Assembly: GCA_024635995.1 (NCBI GenBank)
Contig: JAGXHW010000036.1
Span: 21,326 to 85,325, forward strand
Source: Clostridiaceae bacterium
GTDB lineage: Bacteria; Bacillota; Clostridia; Peptostreptococcales; Tindalliaceae
Reading direction: 5' to 3'
DNA length: 64,000 nt
Part shown: piece after piece, positions 8,701 to 16,332 of the stretch
How the letters are laid out: each line of letters begins with the position of its first letter
Position numbering within the stretch: the stretch's first letter is position 1
Notes under the pieces: generated by a model
The model's input: only the letters and a program-made list of their open reading frames with translations
Database searches by the model: none
Told to the model about the DNA's origin: nothing
Program-made: the position numbers and the translations under genes

Positions 8701-8729
8701 ATCATATAAGATGAACTCTCTTTTGTCAA
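8701..8729 (-). promoter_or_regulatory. Sigma-A promoter for the multidomain sulfur protein
   Basis: On the minus strand TTGACA (8729-8724), a 17-base spacer and TATGAT (8706-8701) form a near-consensus promoter; transcription should start near 8694, beside the GC-rich palindrome. Confidence 0.8.
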
Positions 8730-8797
8730 GTAGATATGAAAAAAGGGCGCTCCCCTGGAAAAGTATTGATAGATATCGATAATCAATTGACAAACAA

Positions 8798-8826
8798 TTG
8801 ACAATGTGACTTGTTTTCTGTATTAT
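8798..8826 (+). promoter_or_regulatory. Sigma-A promoter for the ECF-type S-component gene
   Basis: TTGACA, a 17-base spacer and TATTAT lie about 95 bases before the start at 8923. An imperfect inverted repeat ATTGAT...ATCAAT (about 8764-8786) and a direct repeat CAATTGACA overlap or precede the -35 and could be regulator sites. Confidence 0.75.
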
Positions 8827-8922
8827 GTAGTTTATAGCCCGGACAAATAGACTACAATAAATGTGATGGCGAAAAATCTGAAAAGCATTGTGGTAAAAAT
8901 TTGAAGAGAAAGGATTTTTGAA

Positions 8923-9456
8923 ATGTCGCAACATATCGAAAAAACAGTAAATGAAACAAATCAGCGGTTGGCTAAAACAGGGGTACTGCTGGCGCTGGCA
9001 TTATGTTTTCAGATTGGTTTAATGCCTTTTGCCCAACCAGCTGTTGGACCGCTGGTGAATATGACTTTGTTGATTGCTGCCATTGTTGTTGGCCCTGGAC
9101 GGGCCGTGATGATTGGTTGTTTAACTCCGTTCATGGCATTTATGCTGGGAATTATGCCTTTAGCGGTATTGGTACCTGTGGTCATGCTGGGAAATACAGT
9201 ATTGATCATTGTGTTTCACTATGCATTTATCAAAATGTCAAAGCGATATCAGCTTATTCCTGTAATGACTGGCGCTCTTGCAAAATTTTTTGTGATGGCT
9301 ACCACCATTCGTCTGATGGCATATTTGTTCATGCCTGGGCTTCCAGCCAAACTAATACAGGCTTTTTCACTGCCTCAATTATACACAGCAATGTTAGGTG
9401 GAATCATGGCACTGCTCATACTACGATATTTACCTGAACCGCTTCAGAGCCATTAA
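8923..9456 (+). CDS. Putative ECF-type transporter substrate-binding (S) protein
   Basis: A 177-residue, almost entirely hydrophobic membrane protein with five or six helices after a short hydrophilic N-terminus (MSQHIEKTVNETNQR). Its size and topology, with GP(L/G)-turns such as PAVGPLVNMTLLI and the IVVGPGRAVMIGCLTPF stretch, fit S components of energy-coupling-factor vitamin/metal transporters. No EcfA or EcfT is encoded nearby, as is usual for group-II S proteins sharing a common module. The substrate is unknown. It precedes the hydrogenase operon by 230 bases; GAGAAAGGA lies before the ATG. The stretch 9457-9685 holds no convincing gene. Confidence 0.6.
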   Translation: MSQHIEKTVNETNQRLAKTGVLLALALCFQIGLMPFAQPAVGPLVNMTLLIAAIVVGPGRAVMIGCLTPFMAFMLGIMPLAVLVPVVMLGNTVLIIVFHYAFIKMSKRYQLIPVMTGALAKFFVMATTIRLMAYLFMPGLPAKLIQAFSLPQLYTAMLGGIMALLILRYLPEPLQSH

Positions 9457-9685
9457 GCCAATGCCAGTAATCTTACATAAAAAAACAATATAGTACAAGG
9501 TTTCACCAACATGTAAGCTGCAGAAAGGAGGATGGGTTGTGGTTGCTCAATAAAAAGAGGAACTATGTTTCGTTTCTGTCTGGGTTACAGGCCTGGAAAA
9601 AAAGAACAGTTCAAAGAAAGCGTTGGGTCTTGAATAGTTAATGTTTTAACCATTTGGAGAGTACATTTTGAAAGGAAGGTGTATT

Positions 9686-10219
9686 ATGTCACAACCAGAA
9701 TTGCAACTTGAAGACAGCATTCCAGCGACTACAGACCTGCCAATGGAACACTATAAGACGCTGGCGAGTTATATTGGTGGTTTGGAGGATAAAAAAGGTT
9801 CTCTGATCAATGTCCTGCATAAGGCACAAGAATTGTTTGGCTACCTGCCGAAAGAAGTACAATTGTTTATCGCCAGAAAACTGGACATGCCGGCTGCAAA
9901 GGTTTTTGGTGTGGTTAGTTTCTATTCATATTTTACAACGGAACCTGTTGGAAAATACACAATAAGCATTTGCATGGGAACTGCCTGCTTTGTGAGAGGT
10001 GCAGAAAAGGTTTTAGAGGAGTTCAAAAAAGAGTTGGACATTGAAAATGGTGAAACAACAAAAGACGGTCTGTTTACCATGAAAGATGTTCGTTGCATAG
10101 GAGCTTGTGGTTTAGCGCCTGTTGTCTTTCTTGATGACCAGGTATTTGGGCATGTTACAGTGGATGGTGTTAGAGAGATCTTGAAAAAGTACAGAAAGGA
10201 ACATGAACATGCAGATTAA
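9686..10219 (+). CDS. hndA: NADP-reducing/bifurcating [FeFe]-hydrogenase subunit A (NuoE-like)
   Basis: A 177-residue thioredoxin-like [2Fe-2S] protein homologous to complex I NuoE. In HndABCD/HydABC complexes it sits beside the flavin subunit and relays electrons. The cluster cysteines are visible as CMGTAC (about residues 97-102) and RCIGACG (about residues 138-144), and KVFGVVSFYSYF is the typical NuoE core. The ATG at 9686 follows AAAGGAAGG. It is the first gene of a tightly packed four-gene operon and overlaps the next gene by about 11 bases. Confidence 0.92.
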   Translation: MSQPELQLEDSIPATTDLPMEHYKTLASYIGGLEDKKGSLINVLHKAQELFGYLPKEVQLFIARKLDMPAAKVFGVVSFYSYFTTEPVGKYTISICMGTACFVRGAEKVLEEFKKELDIENGETTKDGLFTMKDVRCIGACGLAPVVFLDDQVFGHVTVDGVREILKKYRKEHEHAD

Positions 10220-10601
10220 CTCCTTAGACCAATTAATTAAAATCAGAGAAGGTGCGATGAAAAAAGTCAACCTGAGAGAAAGCGGAGAAGATGCAGAATC
10301 TATCACCGAATTGATGGTTGGCATGGCAACCTGTGGCATTGCGGCAGGCGCCCAGGAAGCGCTAGACGCATTACTTGATGAAATAGAGCAACAAGCCCTA
10401 GAGAACATACGGGTGGTAAAGGTTGGATGTATTGGTTATTGCCATTCCGAACCCTTGGTACAGGTAAATATGCCCGGTGGAGAACCCATTATTTATGGTA
10501 ATGTTGATGCTGAACGTGCTAAGGAGATTATCCAAAGGCATGTCATGAAAAAAGAACTACTGGATAACGCAATTTTGAATAAAACCTTTAACAAAGCATA
10601 A
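10209..10601 (+). CDS. hndB: [FeFe]-hydrogenase subunit B (thioredoxin-like [2Fe-2S] ferredoxin)
   Basis: A protein of about 130 residues with a (2Fe-2S) thioredoxin-like ferredoxin fold as in HndB. Cysteines occur at MATCGIAAG and VGCIGYCHSEP, a C...C...CxxxC arrangement. It probably passes electrons between the flavin and catalytic subunits. The start is ambiguous: ATG 10203 is only two bases from AAAGGA, so ATG 10209 is preferred. Both overlap the preceding stop codon, which implies translational coupling. Confidence 0.88.
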   Translation: MQINSLDQLIKIREGAMKKVNLRESGEDAESITELMVGMATCGIAAGAQEALDALLDEIEQQALENIRVVKVGCIGYCHSEPLVQVNMPGGEPIIYGNVDAERAKEIIQRHVMKKELLDNAILNKTFNKA

Positions 10602-10625
10602 ATTTGGTCAAGGAGGATAATTGTC

Positions 10626-12428
10626 ATGGATCGAATGAGAAGTCATATCATGGTCTGCGGAGGAACAGGGTGCACCTCTCCTGAATCAGAAGTGTTAATA
10701 GATGCCTTGAAATCGGAATTGGAGAAGGTGGACTATGAAAAAGAAGTAAATGTTATTAGAACAGGGTGTTTTGGGTTATGCGACCAAGGTCACGTTGTCA
10801 AAATGTACCCCGACAATATTCATTATGTTAACGTTAAAAAAGAGGATGCCAGGGATATTGTCAATGAACACATTGTTAAAGGACGTCCGGTGTCCCGGCT
10901 CATGTATGTTGCACCTGAAGAGAAGAAAAATGAAAACAAAAAAGATCAGACGGGTTTTTCTAAAAAACAATATCGGATTGCCCTACGGAATTGCGGACTC
11001 ATTGACCCGGATGATATATATGATTACATTGCGTTCAGGGGATACGAAGGGTTGGCCAGAGTTCTTGAGGAGAAGACTCCCTCAGAAGTCACTGAAATAG
11101 TTAAGCAGGCAGGGCTTCGAGGCCGTGGCGGTGGAGGTTTTCCGACAGGTATGAAGTGGAAGTTTACACTGAGGTCACCAGGAAATGAAAAATACATTAT
11201 TTGCAACGCTGACGAAGGAGATCCGGGCGCTTTTATGGATCGGTCAATTTTAGAGGGTGACCCGCATTCAGTGATTGAAGCCATGGCTATCGGTGGTTAT
11301 GCCACTGGTGCAAACACAGGTATTGTTTATATAAGAGCTGAGTACCCCCTTGCGATCAAACGGCTTCAAAAAGCCATTACCCAAGCCAGAGAATTGGGGT
11401 TGCTGGGAAAAAATATATTCAATTCACAATTTGATTTTGACATAGAAGTGAAATTGGGTGCAGGCGCTTTCGTTTGTGGTGAAGAAACCGCTTTGATTCA
11501 GTCCGTTGAAGGTTCAAGGGGAGAACCGATGAAAAAACCCCCCTTTCCGTCAGAATCTGGCTATTTGGGAAAACCAACGACGGTTAACAATGTGGAAACA
11601 CTTGCCAATATTCCGTCTATCATACTGAATGGAGCAGATTGGTTTAGTGGCATTGGAACAGAGTCGTCCAAAGGGACGAAAGTGTTTGCTCTTGCCGGTA
11701 ATGTAAAAAATGTTGGTTTGGTTGAAGTTCCCATGGGAACAACACTCCGAGAGATCATTTTTGATATCGGTGGCGGCATTCGTGGTGATAAAGAATTTAA
11801 AGCGGTTCAAACAGGCGGTCCTTCTGGCGGAGTTATCACAAGTGCTGATTTGGATACACCCATAGATTATGAGTCTTTAAAGAAAATTGGCTCCATAATG
11901 GGATCAGGGGGTATGATTGTCATGGATGAGGACACCTGTATGGTGAACATCTCTAAATTCTTCCTTGAGTTCACCCAGGACGAGTCTTGTGGTAAATGCA
12001 CACCCTGTCGAGTGGGCACAAAAAGAATGCATGAGATTCTTGATAAAATTACCAAAGGCCAAGGTTCGGAAGAAGACCTGGACCTCTTGGAAGAATTGGC
12101 TCCCATGATTAAGGATTCAGCCCTGTGTGGTTTGGGGCAGACAGCACCTAACCCTGTTTTATCAACACTTCACTACTATAGAAATGAATATGAAGATCAT
12201 GTGATACACAAACGATGTACTGCCAATGCATGTGAGGCCTGGAACAAATATTATATCGATCCTGGAAAATGTATCGGTTGCTCTTTGTGTGCTAAAGCCT
12301 GCCCGGTACACTGTATTGCGGGTGCTGCGAAAGAAATACATGTGGTGGACTCAGCAAAATGTATTTCTTGTGGGATCTGTTTCCGTGCATGCAAGTTTGA
12401 TGCAGTTATTAAGCCAATGGAGAGGTGA
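10626..12428 (+). CDS. hndC: [FeFe]-hydrogenase flavin/NAD(P)H subunit (NuoF-like)
   Basis: A 600-residue NAD(P)H-binding FMN subunit. In order: an N-terminal thioredoxin-like [2Fe-2S] domain (Cys 11 and 16 in CGGTGC, then CFGLCDQG), the NuoF core with the nucleotide loop GRGGGGFPTG (about 171-180), CNADEGDPGAFMDRS and GAGAFVCGEETALI, an SLBB domain, the NuoF [4Fe-4S] motif CGKCTPCRVG (about 453-462), and a C-terminal 2x[4Fe-4S] ferredoxin (CIGCSLCAKACPVHC, CISCGICFRAC). This is the arrangement of electron-bifurcating HydB subunits, where NADH and reduced ferredoxin are used together; bifurcation here is inferred from architecture. AAGGAGG precedes the ATG. Confidence 0.95.
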   Translation: MDRMRSHIMVCGGTGCTSPESEVLIDALKSELEKVDYEKEVNVIRTGCFGLCDQGHVVKMYPDNIHYVNVKKEDARDIVNEHIVKGRPVSRLMYVAPEEKKNENKKDQTGFSKKQYRIALRNCGLIDPDDIYDYIAFRGYEGLARVLEEKTPSEVTEIVKQAGLRGRGGGGFPTGMKWKFTLRSPGNEKYIICNADEGDPGAFMDRSILEGDPHSVIEAMAIGGYATGANTGIVYIRAEYPLAIKRLQKAITQARELGLLGKNIFNSQFDFDIEVKLGAGAFVCGEETALIQSVEGSRGEPMKKPPFPSESGYLGKPTTVNNVETLANIPSIILNGADWFSGIGTESSKGTKVFALAGNVKNVGLVEVPMGTTLREIIFDIGGGIRGDKEFKAVQTGGPSGGVITSADLDTPIDYESLKKIGSIMGSGGMIVMDEDTCMVNISKFFLEFTQDESCGKCTPCRVGTKRMHEILDKITKGQGSEEDLDLLEELAPMIKDSALCGLGQTAPNPVLSTLHYYRNEYEDHVIHKRCTANACEAWNKYYIDPGKCIGCSLCAKACPVHCIAGAAKEIHVVDSAKCISCGICFRACKFDAVIKPMER

Positions 12429-12433
12429 TTGTA

Positions 12434-14176
12434 ATGGAAATGATCAATGTTAAAATTAATGAATCTTATACGCAGGTTCCCGAAGGCACCACCATTTTGC
12501 AAGCTGCATCTAAATGTGGTGTGCATCTGCCGACGTTGTGTCATATGGATTTAAAAGAATTCGGTATCACAAATAACGCATCCTCCTGCAGGGTGTGCAT
12601 GGTTGAAGTGAAAGGACGACCGTCCCTGGTAGCATCATGTTCAGAGTTGGTCAAAGACGGTATGGTGGTCACCACAGATTCATTGAGAGCCATCAAAGCG
12701 CGGCGCATGTCCGTTGAACTGCTGCTATCTAATCATCCAAAAGATTGCTTGATATGTCCGAAAAACCTGGAATGTGATCTGCAGAGTCTGGCCCAGGAGT
12801 TGGGTATCAGGGAAATAAAATGGGAAGGCGCCCAGATGAATCATGAAAAAGACCAATCCAGCTATTCCCTGGTGAAAGACTTGAATAAATGCATCATGTG
12901 CCGCCGCTGTGAAACGATGTGTAATGAGGTGCAAACCTGTGGCATCCTATCGGGGGTTAATCGTGGGTTTGATGCTTACGTGGGACCTGCCTTCAATTTG
13001 CCCATGGCTGATACTTCCTGTACATTTTGTGGGCAATGTGTTGCGGTTTGTCCCACTGGGGCCCTGACAGAAGTTAACAACACAAACTTGGTTTGGAGGG
13101 CATTGAGTAACAAGAAGAAGCATGTGATAGTGCAGGTAGCTCCTGCCATTCGTGTGGCTATTGGAGAGCTGTTTGGCATGGAACCCGGGGAAATTTCAAC
13201 GGGGAAAATTGCATCTGCCCTACGAAGAATGGGTTTTGATGCAGTTTTTGATACTGATTTTGCAGCAGACCTGACGATCCTGGAAGAAGCCTCGGAACTG
13301 GTTCATCGAATCACTCACCAGGGGAAACTACCCATATTGACAAGTTGCTGCCCAGCTTGGGTAAAATTTTTCGAACATCAGTTTCCAGACATGCTGGATA
13401 TTCCATCAACCTGTAAATCACCTCAGATAATGTTTGGAGCTATTGCAAAAAGCTATTATGCAGAAAAAAATAATTTGGATCCCCAAGACATCACAGTGGT
13501 CTCCATTATGCCCTGTCTGGCAAAAAAAGCAGAGGCCAAAAGGCAAGAATTAACCAAGGATGAAAACTCTAATGTGGATATCGTCATCACCACCCGTGGG
13601 TTTGCTGAAATGATGAAAGAAGCAGGCATTGATTTTGCCAATTTGGAAGATCAACCCTTCGATTCCTTGATGGGCGAAAGTACAGGAGCTTCCGTGATCT
13701 TCGGTACAACTGGAGGCGTCATCGAAGCGGCTGTCCGAACAGCTTACGAATGGATCACTGGTGAAACATTAGAGGATGTTGAGTTTAAAAACCTGAGAGG
13801 CCTTGAAGGTATTAGGGAAGCAACGGTCACCATAGGAGACATGGATCTTAAAATCGGTATTGCTCATGAACTGGGAAATGCCAGAAAAATGCTGGAAGAT
13901 ATACGGGATGGTAAATCCCATTATCATGCCATCGAGATCATGGCATGTCCAGGTGGATGTATTGGCGGTGGTGGTCAACCATATCATCATGGTGATATGA
14001 ATATTATCAAAAAACGGCAAGCTGCCCTTTATCTGGAAGACCAGGGTAAGAAAAAGCGCAAATCCCATGAAAACCAGGAAGTCAACCGGCTCTATCAAGA
14101 GTTTCTTGGGAAACCCTACGGAGAAAAAGCCCATGATTTGTTACACACACATTATGTTCCCAGAGAACGAATTTAA
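12434..14176 (+). CDS. hndD: [FeFe]-hydrogenase catalytic subunit
   Basis: A 580-residue catalytic subunit producing or oxidising H2. The N-terminal [2Fe-2S] domain has CGVHLPTLC and SCRVCMVEV. Next comes the His-Cys3 motif (HPKDCLICPKNLEC), then two [4Fe-4S] clusters (CIMCRRCETMC, CTFCGQCVAVC). The H-cluster domain has all three signatures: TSCCPAW (about residue 302), MPCLAKKAE (about 358) and MACPGGCIGGGGQP (about 502). A short small-subunit-like tail follows. The ATG at 12434 is preferred over GTG 12425 because GAGAGGTGAT lies in front. Maturases HydE/F/G are not in this window. Confidence 0.96.
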   Translation: MEMINVKINESYTQVPEGTTILQAASKCGVHLPTLCHMDLKEFGITNNASSCRVCMVEVKGRPSLVASCSELVKDGMVVTTDSLRAIKARRMSVELLLSNHPKDCLICPKNLECDLQSLAQELGIREIKWEGAQMNHEKDQSSYSLVKDLNKCIMCRRCETMCNEVQTCGILSGVNRGFDAYVGPAFNLPMADTSCTFCGQCVAVCPTGALTEVNNTNLVWRALSNKKKHVIVQVAPAIRVAIGELFGMEPGEISTGKIASALRRMGFDAVFDTDFAADLTILEEASELVHRITHQGKLPILTSCCPAWVKFFEHQFPDMLDIPSTCKSPQIMFGAIAKSYYAEKNNLDPQDITVVSIMPCLAKKAEAKRQELTKDENSNVDIVITTRGFAEMMKEAGIDFANLEDQPFDSLMGESTGASVIFGTTGGVIEAAVRTAYEWITGETLEDVEFKNLRGLEGIREATVTIGDMDLKIGIAHELGNARKMLEDIRDGKSHYHAIEIMACPGGCIGGGGQPYHHGDMNIIKKRQAALYLEDQGKKKRKSHENQEVNRLYQEFLGKPYGEKAHDLLHTHYVPRERI

Positions 14177-14237
14177 TGTAATCAAAGGAAACCCGGCAGT
14201 GACTTATACTTAGTCCTGAAATAGATCAGAAGACAAG

Positions 14238-14275
14238 AGTCTGGAAACGTAAACAAAACGTTTCCAGACTTTTTA
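14238..14275 (+). terminator. Hydrogenase operon terminator
   Basis: A perfect 13-pair stem AGTCTGGAAACGT / ACGTTTCCAGACT with a 7-base loop is followed by TTTTTA. Confidence 0.93.
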
Positions 14276-14279
14276 TGTG

Positions 14280-14381
14280 GTTACTCGTTTTCAACCTGAA
14301 AAACCTGTAGGTTATTTATATAATGACTTGACAGCGGTACTGGAAGAAGCTGAAAAGAATGCGAACATTCGAGACTTTTGA
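14280..14381 (+). pseudogene. Fragment of an ADP-ribosylglycohydrolase-family gene
   Basis: Read from 14280 the frame gives VGYLYNDLTAVLEEAEKN and then stops. This aligns with VGFYFNDLTAVLKEAERS of the intact gene at 17560-18345. Over about 65 bases (14306-14370 against 17868-17932) I count roughly three quarters identical. Only this internal piece is present, with no start and no catalytic motifs. It is joined directly to another gene fragment at 14377. Confidence 0.7.
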
Positions 14382-14406
14382 CAGGGAAACGGTGATTTTT
14401 ACATAA
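14377..14406 (+). pseudogene. Fragment: last codons of an M19 dipeptidase gene
   Basis: The codons read FDRETVIFT-stop. The intact dipeptidase at 4560-6011 ends FDRKTVIFYIR-stop, and the DNA (TTTGACAGG.AAACGGTGATTTT) is nearly the same. Since it is only about 30 bases, chance cannot be wholly excluded, but it abuts another paralogous fragment. Confidence 0.5.
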
Positions 14407-14481
14407 GTTGATTGACAACCACAGGAACCAGTGGCACGATAGAATTAGATGAAAAGTAAAGTGCATATTGACGGAGGTAAA

Positions 14482-14583
14482 ATGATGAACTATTATGAAC
14501 TCCGTGTGGCAGGGCTAAGCCGCAATCTGCCAATCATACAGGTGGCAGACAATCTTGAAATTGCCACTTTTTCCATTAAATGA
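14482..14583 (+). pseudogene. Truncated phosphoribosyltransferase N-terminus (apt/xpt-like remnant)
   Basis: A 33-codon frame with a good ribosome binding site (CGGAGG) reads MMNYYELRVAGLSRNLPI, continues to NLEIATF, and then hits a stop. The pattern (YY.L.VAGL.R.LPI...D.L.IA.F) is the N-terminus I associate with a clostridial adenine/xanthine phosphoribosyltransferase-like family. The PRPP-binding core is missing. A 6-pair hairpin GTGGCA/TGCCAC followed by TTTTT (14542-14572) lies inside the fragment, so the message may end here. Confidence 0.5.
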
Positions 14584-14662
14584 TTAAAGAATTCTGAAAG
14601 CATAATTTTTAGATTGTCCTGCCAGACCCTGTTGTAATCCAGTTATTATGGAGGTTTAAACT

Positions 14663-15136
14663 GTGCTAATCCGATCATTCAAGCCCAATGAAATTGATTA
14701 TGTTATCAACGTACATATGGATTTTTATAGAAAAAATTATGGTTTTGATGAAACATTTAGAAGCTATGTTGGGGATGCCATTCATGAATTTTTGAAGACT
14801 TTTGATGAGAAAAAAGAAAACATATGGATTTTGGAAGAAGGTGGGAAACCTGCTGGATCCATCGCCATTGTTAAGGTTAATGATACAACAGCTCAATTGC
14901 GATGGTTTATCCTGGAGGAACATGTAAGAGGGATTGGACAGGGAAGAGCATTGATGGCTAAGGCAGTAGATTTCTGTAAAAACAATGGATATCAACAAAT
15001 ATATCTCTGGACTGTGAATCAATTGGATGCAGCGAGGTATTTATATAGTAATTTTGGTTTTAGAGTGACTGAAAAAGCTGATCATAAGATTTGGGGACAG
15101 TCACTGGTCGAGGAGCGATGGGATCTTATATTGTAG
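14663..15136 (+). CDS. GNAT family N-acetyltransferase
   Basis: A 157-residue acyl-CoA-dependent acetyltransferase of unknown substrate. The acetyl-CoA motif A region is WFILEEHVRGIGQGRALMAKAV, containing R-G-I-G-Q-G (about residues 88-98), and motif B is YLYSNFGFRVTEK. It starts with GTG eight bases after GGAGG. Similar stand-alone GNAT proteins sometimes accompany MarR regulators, but none is here. It ends before a terminator at 15177. Confidence 0.88.
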   Translation: MLIRSFKPNEIDYVINVHMDFYRKNYGFDETFRSYVGDAIHEFLKTFDEKKENIWILEEGGKPAGSIAIVKVNDTTAQLRWFILEEHVRGIGQGRALMAKAVDFCKNNGYQQIYLWTVNQLDAARYLYSNFGFRVTEKADHKIWGQSLVEERWDLIL

Positions 15137-15176
15137 CTAAAAAAGCTTTATTACAGGCAATTTATTTTGAAATATG

Positions 15177-15208
15177 AGACCTTCCTGAATAATACAGAAG
15201 GTCTTTTT
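15177..15208 (+). terminator. Rho-independent terminator
   Basis: AGACCTTC / GAAGGTCT stem with a 12-base loop followed by TTTTT. Confidence 0.85.
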
Positions 15209-15225
15209 GAAAGGAGGAATCCTTC

Positions 15226-15597
15226 ATGGGAGTGACATTACTGATATCCGTGCCCAATGAAATTGAGGCAGGGATGATTGAAACCTTGCTGGCTGAAGAA
15301 AATATTCCTGTGATCCGGAAGCAACGGGGCGCAGGACAATACCTGGAAATATACATGGGAATGTCAACCTATGGGATTGATCTTTATGTGGCAGAAGAAC
15401 ATTTAGAGTTGGCGAAGGCTTTAGCTGGTCAAACCCAGGAACAAAGCGGTGAACTGGATGAAGAAATGGAACAGGCCAATCAACAACGCCAGAAAATGCG
15501 AAGAATTAGAAGCTGGTTGATTTTGCTGATGGTGGTACCAGGTTTGTTGTGGCTTGTTATTTTTAACCTTAAAAACCTGATTAGTATTCTTAGATAG
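15226..15597 (+). CDS. Small DUF2007-like protein with C-terminal membrane anchor
   Basis: A 123-residue protein. The N-terminal half (VTLLISVPNEIEAGMIETLL through IDLYVAEEHLELAKAL) has the ferredoxin-like pattern of DUF2007 'putative signal-transducing' proteins, in which an input segment, an address segment and a V(P/A)...A.ELL segment recur. A charged linker (about residues 70-95) leads to one transmembrane helix (about 97-117, WLILLMVVPGLLWLVIF). The function is not known. AAAGGAGG precedes the ATG. Confidence 0.7.
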   Translation: MGVTLLISVPNEIEAGMIETLLAEENIPVIRKQRGAGQYLEIYMGMSTYGIDLYVAEEHLELAKALAGQTQEQSGELDEEMEQANQQRQKMRRIRSWLILLMVVPGLLWLVIFNLKNLISILR

Positions 15598-15612
15598 AAA
15601 GGAGCACATGGC

Positions 15613-15708
15613 ATGAAATACGAATGGATGGATCAATTTTGCTGCCAGCTGATTTTACATCCCTGCAAAAAAAGTGCAGAAGGAAATGTTGGAAGGCTGA
15701 TAATTTGA
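15613..15708 (+). pseudogene. Short ORF, possible remnant of a YjbR/MmcQ-like gene
   Basis: A 31-codon frame with AAAGGAG upstream begins MKYEWMDQFC. This resembles the common YjbR/MmcQ opening (MKYEW.DEYC), then continues with no recognisable similarity. It could be a remnant or a chance frame. Confidence 0.25.
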
Positions 15709-15741
15709 TTAAATTCTAATTACAGCGAAGGAGGAAAAACA

Positions 15742-16293
15742 ATGATTTATGTGGCGCTACTTAGAGGGATTAATGTAGGAGGCAACAACAAAATTCCTAT
15801 GAAAGAGTTGAAGAAAACCTTCGAAAAGAGGGAGCTGAAATCTGTCACCACGTATATCAATTCCGGCAATGTGGCGTTCGAATTTGAAGCCCGTGAGAAT
15901 GAAGACCTGGAGCTTTTATTAAACCAGGCAATTCTTGAAGACTTTCAGTTAGATATATCCGTTATGATTCGAAGTATGAATGAGTACGAAAAATTAATGG
16001 AAAGACTGCCAGAACACTGGAAAAACGATAGTGATATGAAGAGTGAGGTGCTTTTCTTGTCAGAACCATTTGATGGTGAAGAAACCCTGGAAGAATTGAC
16101 CATCAAACCCGGCATTGACACGGTTTTGTATGTGCCGGGAGCGATTCTTTGGTCAGTCGATAGAAAAAACGTCACCAAAAGTGGGTTGATGAAAATAGTT
16201 GGCACTAAGCTATACAAACAAATGACGATTCGGAATGTGAACACTACGCGCAAGATTTATGAGATTATGAAAAGTATACAAACGAATACGTAA
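15742..16293 (+). CDS. DUF1697 domain-containing protein
   Basis: A 183-residue protein of the DUF1697 family, recognised by the N-terminal LLRGINVGGNNKIPMKELK and the TYINSGNVAFE segment (about residues 36-46). The C-terminal GLMKIVGTKLYKQMTIRNVNT is also conserved. The biochemical role is unknown; the fold has two ferredoxin-like halves. AAGGAGG precedes the ATG. It is followed after 39 bases by an M20 amidohydrolase but is probably unrelated in function. Confidence 0.9.
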   Translation: MIYVALLRGINVGGNNKIPMKELKKTFEKRELKSVTTYINSGNVAFEFEARENEDLELLLNQAILEDFQLDISVMIRSMNEYEKLMERLPEHWKNDSDMKSEVLFLSEPFDGEETLEELTIKPGIDTVLYVPGAILWSVDRKNVTKSGLMKIVGTKLYKQMTIRNVNTTRKIYEIMKSIQTNT

Positions 16294-16332
16294 AACGAGA
16301 TTTATAATCTACTGACGGGGAGAAACGATACT

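Noticed and set aside
9532..9633. A 33-codon ORF beginning MGCGCSIKRG before the hydrogenase operon
   Set aside because: AAGGAGG touches the ATG with no spacing, an alternative TTG start gives a different unrelated peptide, and neither resembles anything known.
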